A DNA stretch of 64,000 nucleotides from Chitinophagaceae bacterium. GTDB lineage: Bacteria > Bacteroidota > Bacteroidia > Chitinophagales > Chitinophagaceae. Every line of letters starts with the position of its first letter. Within the stretch, counting starts at the first letter, position 1. Both the position numbers and the translations under genes were made by a program. The notes beneath the pieces were generated by a model, which was not told the DNA's origin, ran no database searches, and saw nothing but the letters and a program-made list of their open reading frames with translations. The stretch covers positions 88,025 through 152,024 of the forward strand of contig JAHBTJ010000020.1 in the NCBI GenBank assembly GCA_019638595.1, in the 5' to 3' direction. This document shows, one piece after another, positions 26,301 through 33,609 of this stretch.

Positions 26301-28281
26301 ATAATAATTGAAAGCAATTCACAACAAATCAGTATACAGGCATGATTAGAATGGGTTGTAAAAGAACTAAGCTACATAATAATTGAAAGCAATTCACAAC
26401 ACGCGCATAACGATCTAATATCTCGCGGATGTTGTAAAAGAACTAAGCTACATAATAATTGAAAGCAATTCACAACGTAGCAAAGCTGCGCCAGTACCCT
26501 GCTAACGTTGTAAAAGAACTAAGCTACATAATAATTGAAAGCAATTCACAACATCATTCTTCTGAACGCCAGCACGGTTCAAGTTGTAAAAGAACTAAGC
26601 TACATAATAATTGAAAGCAATTCACAACAATATAACTCCCCCACCTCTCAAATGGCGAGTTGTAAAAGAACTAAGCTACATAATAATTGAAAGCAATTCA
26701 CAACCAGGCAACCGGTCATCGTTGCGATGAGCTGGTTGTAAAAGAACTAAGCTACATAATAATTGAAAGCAATTCACAACTACGGTAATGCAACAAAAAA
26801 CAGAAACAACGTTGTAAAAGAACTAAGCTACATAATAATTGAAAGCAATTCACAACAAAGCCCTAATGTACTTGATATATTAGGGGTTGTAAAAGAACTA
26901 AGCTACATAATAATTGAAAGCAATTCACAACATAGCATGGAGTGCTATACGTGAGAATATTGTTGTAAAAGAACTAAGCTACATAATAATTGAAAGCAAT
27001 TCACAACTACCGAAATGCAACAAAAAACAGAAACAACGTTGTAAAAGAACTAAGCTACATAATAATTGAAAGCAATTCACAACCAGAATCTGAAGTTAAA
27101 GAACAAATTGCACGTTGTAAAAGAACTAAGCTACATAATAATTGAAAGCAATTCACAACATATAGCCAACTCTAACAGTTACGATGGCGTTGTAAAAGAA
27201 CTAAGCTACATAATAATTGAAAGCAATTCACAACCCTGAAGCTCTACGGCAGAATAGAATGTAAGTTGTAAAAGAACTAAGCTACATAATAATTGAAAGC
27301 AATTCACAACAATTAAATAATGAACGAAAATAACAACATGTTGTAAAAGAACTAAGCTACATAATAATTGAAAGCAATTCACAACAGACTTAAAATGTTT
27401 TGCAAATTCAAAATAGTTGTAAAAGAACTAAGCTACATAATAATTGAAAGCAATTCACAACAAATAGAACTTATTCGTGATAATGTTCAGAGTTGTAAAA
27501 GAACTAAGCTACATAATAATTGAAAGCAATTCACAACTATCAAAATGCAGCAAAAAACAGAAACAACGTTGTAAAAGAACTAAGCTACATAATAATTGAA
27601 AGCAATTCACAACGTAGACGATCACTTACAAAAGATAATATAGTTGTAAAAGAACTAAGCTACATAATAATTGAAAGCAATTCACAACATAACTTTTTTT
27701 TGCGCATTCTTGGTCAAGGTTGTAAAAGAACTAAGCTACATAATAATTGAAAGCAATTCACAACAGGATACAGCCTAGCCATAAAAAAAATCAGGTTGTA
27801 AAAGAACTAAGCTACATAATAATTGAAAGCAATTCACAACATGGATTTTGGGGCTTTGGTTGAAGTTTTAGTTGTAAAAGAACTAAGCTACATAATAATT
27901 GAAAGCAATTCACAACTTATTATGCTTGTGGCGAGTATGGAGGGCGGTTGTAAAAGAACTAAGCTACATAATAATTGAAAGCAATTCACAACAGGGTGCT
28001 TATACCGGTGAAGTTTCAGCTGGTTGTAAAAGAACTAAGCTACATAATAATTGAAAGCAATTCACAACTTGCTGTTGCGGTAGTGAGGCAGAATAAAGAA
28101 GGAGACAACAGATTATATCTGCACGAAGTAACGTTAAAAGAAAAACTCCTTGATAGTAGTTCTAATCCTGTCTTGTCTGAAACGACACAGGCCACCACGC
28201 AAGGAGAGGTGGCAAAGGTATTGAAAAATATTGTAGATGCACACAATAATCGTTGTAAAAGAACTAAGCTACATAATAATT
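23323..28281 (-). CRISPR. Type II-C CRISPR array, 63 full repeats plus one truncated repeat
   Basis: The plus strand shows a 46-bp repeat beginning GTTGTAAAAGAACTAAGC and ending TTGAAAGCAATTCACAAC, from 23323 to 28068 with a period of 75-76 bp. I count 63 full copies, which look invariant, and 62 spacers of 29-30 nt. A 183-nt non-standard interval (28069-28251) follows, then a repeat cut after 30 nt (28252-28281). The tracrRNA anti-repeat matches the minus-strand form, so crRNAs read guide-GTTGTGAATTGCTTTC from right to left. The degenerate repeat is at the right end, so new spacers probably enter at the left, next to cas2 and the transposase. Several spacers are near-duplicates from the same target. 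Confidence 0.97.
28069..28251 (+). other. 183-nt coding fragment in place of a spacer
   Basis: Between the last full repeat and the truncated one lies 183 nt instead of about 30. One plus-strand frame has no stop over 61 codons: LAVAVVRQNKEGDNRLYLHE, then VTLKEKLLDS and VAKVLKNIVDAHNN. The composition is that of a real protein, not of the repeat. The RLYLHEVTLKEKL segment resembles conserved parts of large phage or mobile-element proteins, but I cannot name the family with confidence. It may be a captured fragment or the remains of an old insertion. Confidence 0.6.
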
Positions 28282-28471
28282 TACTTCGGTATTTTTTGTT
28301 TGTCATTATTGTCTCAGTGATATTGTTGAATGTAATTCACAAACCTGTTTCGGTCAATTACCCACCTTACCACAGTTCCCTCCTCCCGGAAAGGGAGCAG
28401 TGCCCACTATAGCAAAGGGGTGAGTAATTATTAATCAGATAATAATGGTTTTAAATTTTATTACCTGATCT

Positions 28472-28495
28472 GGTAACGTTTCCGGCAACGTTACC
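28472..28495. promoter_or_regulatory. LacI-type operator in front of susC
   Basis: GGTAACGTT-TCCGGC-AACGTTACC is a palindrome sharing AACGTT-x-CCGG-x-AACGTT with the 12070-12087 site. It ends 56 bp before the susC start codon. The regulator is presumably the LacI protein at 10972-11982, 16 kb away across the CRISPR cassette. The rest of the 28282-28550 gap has no gene. Confidence 0.7.
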
Positions 28496-28550
28496 GATTG
28501 ATTTTCTTGCATTTAGTTCAATATACTCCGGGGCTATTCTAATTTTATTT

Positions 28551-31500
28551 ATGAAAACGATATTTCGTAACTGTTCACTAAAACATGCTGATATGAGGAA
28601 AAAAATGCGGTTACAGGCACAGTATTTACTGTTGCTGCTGCTGCTTGCTGCCGGTAATGTGTTTGCCCAGCAAAAAACAATAAAGGGAAAAATAATAAAC
28701 CAGGCCGATGCTGCTCCTGTACAGGGTGCTACTGTAAGGCTGTCCGGTTCAAATGCAACAACTATCTCTGATGCCGACGGACTGTTTGCGCTGAACTATA
28801 ATTCGGCCGCATCCAATGAAACAATCGTTATTTCTTCGGTAGGTTTTAAAACGGTAACCATAAAAGTTGCTGCAGGTGCTTTTGTAAATGTAGAAATGGA
28901 AACAGAAGCGGAAACGCTGGCGGATGTAGTGGTTACCGGTGTTGGTGGCGCTACTTCTCAAAAAAAGGTTCCCTTCTCTGTTGAAAAAATTGATGAAAAA
29001 GCTTTTAAAAATGTACCCGCTACCGATGCTGCGGGTGTGCTTCAGGGTAAGGTTGCCGGTATCAAGCTGAATAAGACCGGCGACCCGGGCAGCGGTACTA
29101 ATATCCAGCTAAGGGCGGCAAAGCAAATTTACGGATCTAACAATCCATTGATCATTATTGATGGTGTACTTACGGAAGGCAACCTGCAGGACCTGAACGC
29201 TGAAGATATTGCCTCTATCGAAGTGGTAAAAGGAGCGGCGGGATCTTCATTGTACGGATCAAGGGCAGCCAACGGCGTGATCAACATTATTACCAAACGC
29301 GGCCAGCAACTGGATGCCGGTAAAACAGTAGTGAATTTCCGTACCGAATATGGACGAAGCACGATAGGCTTTATTCCTAAACGGTCTACCGCCACTAATT
29401 TTGAAGTAGTCAATGGACAGGTAGACTATACCAAACCTTCTCCTGATGGATTAATGGATAATCCTTATCCACGATTGATCAACCAGGGAAAGGAATTTTT
29501 TAATCCTGGTGAATATTTCACTAACTATCTTTCATTTGCCGGTAAAAGTACCGATGGAAAAGCTTCTATATATACTTCGGTACAAAATACACAGGAGGCA
29601 GGTGTGGTAAGGTTAACAAAGGGCCAAAGCCGAACCAATGTTAAGGTAAATATTGACTATAAGTTATCCGATAAATTAAAATTCTCTACTTCCAATTTAT
29701 ATGCTGCTTCAGACATTGATGGACGGGGAGCAGGCGTATGGAGTAATTTTATGCAGAGCGACCCGGATGCTGATCTGCTGCAACCCAACCTCAACGGAAC
29801 TCCTTACCTGGTAAATCCTAATAAGATCAATGCACTGATCGGTAATCCCCTGTACGATATCAACAATTCAAGAAATGAAACCGACCGGCAACGGTTTTTA
29901 GGAAATTATGCATTGAAATATCAACCTTTTACACATACTTCTGTAGATTTCTCTTACGGGTTGGATAACGGTAATACTCAATCGCTTTTTATATCTCCCA
30001 AAGGAAAATTAAGAGTGAGCGATCCCACACTTACGGACAATGGCTCTATCAACAAAACCTCCGGCAATGATATTGCTCAAACCGTACAGGTAGATGTGGC
30101 ACATACGCGCAGATTTGGCGATCTCAATATGCGTTTTAAAGTGCAATACCTGTATGAAAATGCAAAGTATGAATATGTAAGTGCCAGCGGCATTAACCTC
30201 GCCGTACTGGGCATGGATATTACCAATGTTAGCCAGGCTGCTACACAAAACGGAAGCTCTTATAAAGCACAAACTATTGCCAATAACTACTCCGGGGTAT
30301 TAAGCACGGATTACAAAGGGAAATACATCCTGGATGCGCTGGTGCGCAGAGATGGTGTATCGCTGTTCGGTGCTGATGTGCGCTGGAAAACATTTTATCG
30401 TGTAGCAGGCGCATGGCGTATTTCAGAAGATATTAAGATACCCGGTATTGATGAGTTGAAGCTACGTGCCGCATATGGAACTGCTGGTTTGCGTCCACCT
30501 TTTGAAGCGCAATATGAAACGTTTGCTTTTGTAAACGGCGCTATCGGCGCTCAATCAACATTGGGTAACAGGAACCTGAAACCTTCGGTTAACCAGGAAG
30601 CTGAACTTGGATTAGATGTCAATTTCCTCAAGCGCTTCAGCTTTACGTTTAATTACGCGCAGGGATTAAGTAAAGATCTTATCCTGCCCGTTCCTGTTTC
30701 AGCCATTACGGGAGCTTCACTGCAATATCAAAATGCCGCTGAAATCAAAACTTCATCATTTGAATGGATATTGAGAGGAACACTGATAGAAAGCAAAAAT
30801 GTTACCTGGGATATGAGCCTGATATTTGATCGTAACCGTCAGAAAGTAACGAAGCTGAACCGTTCAGGCTATGCTATTGTGTCTGCCGGAATTTTCAGGA
30901 TAGAAGAAGGCCTAACGTTTGGAACTCTTTATGGACGTAAGTGGGCGCATTCGCTGGAAGATGTAATGAACCAGGTGCCGGAAGGACGGAATGTTGCGGA
31001 TGTATTTACGATCAACAACGAAGGATATGTAGTGCGCACCGCGCAAATAGGAACACCGGAGGAAGAGCCGGTATATATTACTGACAATAAAGGAGTTCCG
31101 GTAAATGCGTATATCGGGAATGTGAATCCCAATTTCAATATGAATATGTCGAACAACCTTACAGTGTACGGCTTTAATGTTTTTGCCTTATTCTCCTGGC
31201 AGAACGGCGGACAAACATACAACCATACACGGCGCTATACTGTAGCAAGTGCCGAACTGGATCAATCGGGTAAACCTTACAGCGACCGCAAACCTGAGCG
31301 ATATTATGTAAAGCTTAAGGAATGGAACAATGAATATTTTGTAGAGGATGCAGACTTTTTTGCGCTGCGCGAACTGGGTGTTAATTATGATTTTAAAAAT
31401 ATCCGGATTGGCAAACTAACGCTTTCGAATATCCGGGTGGGTATGGTAGCAAGAAATGTATTCATGCTTACAAAGTATACAGGATATAGTCCCGAAACAG

Positions 31501-31601
31501 GCAGTAACCAGGAAGGACTGGATGGTAATATTCTGAAGTTTGACGTGCACAGTTACCCTGTTTACCGCACCTTCAGCGGCAACCTCGCCATTACATTCTA
31601 A
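28551..31601 (+). CDS. SusC/RagA-type TonB-dependent outer-membrane transporter
   Basis: A 1016-residue protein. The signal region includes QYLLLLLLLAAGNVFAQ; ATGs at 28551, 28593 and 28605 could start it. A carboxypeptidase-regulatory-like domain follows (KTIKGKIINQADAAPVQGAT). The plug is next (DAAGVLQGKVAGIKLNKTGD, then NNPLIIIDGVL and YGSRAANGVINIITKRG), and then a long 22-strand barrel. It lacks the N-terminal extension that would bind an anti-sigma factor, in keeping with control by a LacI regulator. It imports oligosaccharides captured by SusD, using TonB energy. It forms an operon with susD (17-bp gap). Confidence 0.93.
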   Translation: MKTIFRNCSLKHADMRKKMRLQAQYLLLLLLLAAGNVFAQQKTIKGKIINQADAAPVQGATVRLSGSNATTISDADGLFALNYNSAASNETIVISSVGFKTVTIKVAAGAFVNVEMETEAETLADVVVTGVGGATSQKKVPFSVEKIDEKAFKNVPATDAAGVLQGKVAGIKLNKTGDPGSGTNIQLRAAKQIYGSNNPLIIIDGVLTEGNLQDLNAEDIASIEVVKGAAGSSLYGSRAANGVINIITKRGQQLDAGKTVVNFRTEYGRSTIGFIPKRSTATNFEVVNGQVDYTKPSPDGLMDNPYPRLINQGKEFFNPGEYFTNYLSFAGKSTDGKASIYTSVQNTQEAGVVRLTKGQSRTNVKVNIDYKLSDKLKFSTSNLYAASDIDGRGAGVWSNFMQSDPDADLLQPNLNGTPYLVNPNKINALIGNPLYDINNSRNETDRQRFLGNYALKYQPFTHTSVDFSYGLDNGNTQSLFISPKGKLRVSDPTLTDNGSINKTSGNDIAQTVQVDVAHTRRFGDLNMRFKVQYLYENAKYEYVSASGINLAVLGMDITNVSQAATQNGSSYKAQTIANNYSGVLSTDYKGKYILDALVRRDGVSLFGADVRWKTFYRVAGAWRISEDIKIPGIDELKLRAAYGTAGLRPPFEAQYETFAFVNGAIGAQSTLGNRNLKPSVNQEAELGLDVNFLKRFSFTFNYAQGLSKDLILPVPVSAITGASLQYQNAAEIKTSSFEWILRGTLIESKNVTWDMSLIFDRNRQKVTKLNRSGYAIVSAGIFRIEEGLTFGTLYGRKWAHSLEDVMNQVPEGRNVADVFTINNEGYVVRTAQIGTPEEEPVYITDNKGVPVNAYIGNVNPNFNMNMSNNLTVYGFNVFALFSWQNGGQTYNHTRRYTVASAELDQSGKPYSDRKPERYYVKLKEWNNEYFVEDADFFALRELGVNYDFKNIRIGKLTLSNIRVGMVARNVFMLTKYTGYSPETGSNQEGLDGNILKFDVHSYPVYRTFSGNLAITF

Positions 31602-31618
31602 AAAGAAAAAATTAAAAT

Positions 31619-33094
31619 ATGAAAAAGTGTTTTTATATACTATCCGCGCTGATGTTGCTGGTTACAACGGCATGTAAAAAATCGCTGGATGTTAAAAATG
31701 AGAATGCACCAGGCAGTGATATTGTGCTGGCAGCAACTGAAACCTATCCTTCCATTTTAAGCGGTGCATACAACAGCTTCTGGAATACGGCTGTTGCGGC
31801 AAGTCCTACTTTTTCGTTCACCAATGCCGAGGTAATAACATCGGGCTACGGAAGCTGGAGCTCATTTGATTATTATAAAGTTCCGCGTACTGTTGTACCC
31901 AACGAATTGGTAGATGATGTTGTGTTGTCTCCTCCCGCCGCCGCCTGGTATGGTTTCTTCAGCGGTATACCTATGGTAAACCGCATCATCAAAGCCTTAA
32001 CTACAGAAGGTAAAAAAGTGAAGGTTGGAAATACCGATCATACGCAGAATATGCTGGCACATGCATACCTGTTGCAGGGGATGTTATACGGGCATCTCGG
32101 TTTGTTGTATGACAAATCGTTTATCGTTGATGAGAATACCGACTTTGATATGTTTGATTACGAATTGAAACCCTATTCAGAGGTAATTAATTTCGCTATT
32201 GCTTCTATTGATAAAAGTATTTCCATCTGCAACAGTAATACTTTTACTGACCCGATCGAAATGCTGCCCAACAAGAGTTTCGACAATGCCTCTCTGAAAG
32301 CCCTGGCGAGCTCTATGGCTGCAAGGATACTGGCATGCAGCCCGCGTACCCCTGCGCTCATTGCACAGGTAGACTGGAATAAAGTGTATACCTACGCTTC
32401 GGATGGTGTGATTGAAGATTGGGGAATTCAATGGAAAGACGGTTGGAATGGAAAGGTGATCTCCCGCGATCTGATGAGTCATTTTGACCTGATGACATGG
32501 GACTGGATACGCGTACATCAACGTGTTCTTAATATGATGGCGCCATCAGACCCTCACGCAGTATATCCCCGTCCGGATGGTGTTACCGAATTAGGTCAAA
32601 TTACTTCACCTGATAAAAGGCTTACTACTTATTTTAACTATATGGGACGTCATACTGGATGGAATCCCTCAACAAGAGGATACAACATGCTGAGCGAGTA
32701 TAAGTATGTACGTTATGAGGAAATGTCTAATACTTCGTCCGGCTTTTTCCCCCATTTTTTAAAGGCGGAAAATGATTTGCTGAAAGCCGAAGCTGCTATA
32801 CGTTCGGGTAAGCCGGCTACTGAAGCTGCTACTCTCATTAATAATACACGTGTAACTAAAGGCAACCTGCCTGCATTAACCGGAATCGAATCAGAAACAG
32901 ACCTGCTGAATGCTGTGTTTTATGAGCGTTATGTAGAGTCTGATTTTGTATATCCGCACCTGGGCTTTTTCGACAGAAGGAGAAGAGGGGAGCTAAGACC
33001 CGGCACCTTGTTTCATTTCCCGGTTCCGGCTAATGAGCTGATACTACATCAAATGCCTTTTTACACATTTGGTGGAGAAGGAAATGAAATGTAA
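31619..33094 (+). CDS. SusD/RagB-type outer-membrane glycan-binding lipoprotein
   Basis: A 491-residue lipoprotein with lipobox TTACKKS after a short signal peptide. The helical SusD fold is seen in NMLAHAYLLQGMLYGHLGLL, the LPNKSFDNASLKALASSMAA region (TPR-like) and the C-terminal VFYERYVESDF...FFDRRRRGEL. It caps the SusC barrel and binds the substrate glycan on the cell surface. It directly follows susC, and the next small gene begins 27 bp later. The specificity cannot be read from the sequence, but the linked GH127 enzymes suggest an arabinose-containing glycan. Confidence 0.9.
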   Translation: MKKCFYILSALMLLVTTACKKSLDVKNENAPGSDIVLAATETYPSILSGAYNSFWNTAVAASPTFSFTNAEVITSGYGSWSSFDYYKVPRTVVPNELVDDVVLSPPAAAWYGFFSGIPMVNRIIKALTTEGKKVKVGNTDHTQNMLAHAYLLQGMLYGHLGLLYDKSFIVDENTDFDMFDYELKPYSEVINFAIASIDKSISICNSNTFTDPIEMLPNKSFDNASLKALASSMAARILACSPRTPALIAQVDWNKVYTYASDGVIEDWGIQWKDGWNGKVISRDLMSHFDLMTWDWIRVHQRVLNMMAPSDPHAVYPRPDGVTELGQITSPDKRLTTYFNYMGRHTGWNPSTRGYNMLSEYKYVRYEEMSNTSSGFFPHFLKAENDLLKAEAAIRSGKPATEAATLINNTRVTKGNLPALTGIESETDLLNAVFYERYVESDFVYPHLGFFDRRRRGELRPGTLFHFPVPANELILHQMPFYTFGGEGNEM

Positions 33095-33121
33095 TTGATC
33101 ACCAGCAAATACTATTGTAAA

Positions 33122-33505
33122 ATGAAAAAAATATTGAAATATCACCTTTGCCTGTTCCTGTTGATTACGGCAACACTTACTTCATGCGAAAGAGACCTGG
33201 TAGCAGATATTGTGAATGCTACTCCACCTGCATTACAGATAACCGTTATAAATGCAACGGCGCAACCTGTTAATAACGCCTCTGTACAGCTATATAACGA
33301 TGAGGCGGCATGGAATACCGAAACAGGCGCGGTTGCCACAAAACAAACTGCTGCCGACGGGAAAGTTGTATTTGAAAAGCAGGAATTACAAGAGCCGGGT
33401 TTTTTCTATCTCATAGCCACAGATGGCGCAGGTAAGGCAAAGCTTAAAACAAAATACCTCTTGCTCACAGATGGTAAAACATTTGTTGAAATGATATTGC
33501 CTTAG
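33122..33505 (+). CDS. Small lipoprotein with a carboxypeptidase-regulatory-like beta domain
   Basis: The frame opens at 33095, but ATG 33122 gives MKKILKYHLCLFLLITATLT and a lipobox ending TSCERD, and 127 residues. The mature part is one beta-sandwich-like domain (LQITVINATAQPVNNASVQL ... AADGKVVFEKQEL ... GAGKAKLKTKYLLL) of the type found at the N terminus of SusC proteins. It takes the place where SusE/F-like surface binding proteins usually lie, so it may be a surface accessory protein. No enzyme motif is present. Confidence 0.7.
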   Translation: MKKILKYHLCLFLLITATLTSCERDLVADIVNATPPALQITVINATAQPVNNASVQLYNDEAAWNTETGAVATKQTAADGKVVFEKQELQEPGFFYLIATDGAGKAKLKTKYLLLTDGKTFVEMILP

Positions 33506-33609
33506 CAGCAGGAACTTATGAAAAGCATATTTTTAAGCTACAGTAAAGTTTGTCGTTATACCTGGCAAACTTTACTGATTTTACCACTTTCCTGTATCAT
33601 AAAAAGAAT

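Noticed and set aside
23730-28412. Open frames across the CRISPR array (peptides with VVKELSYIIIESNSQ)
   Set aside because: They are translations of the 46-bp repeat; frame continuity depends on 29-30 nt spacers and gives no real gene.
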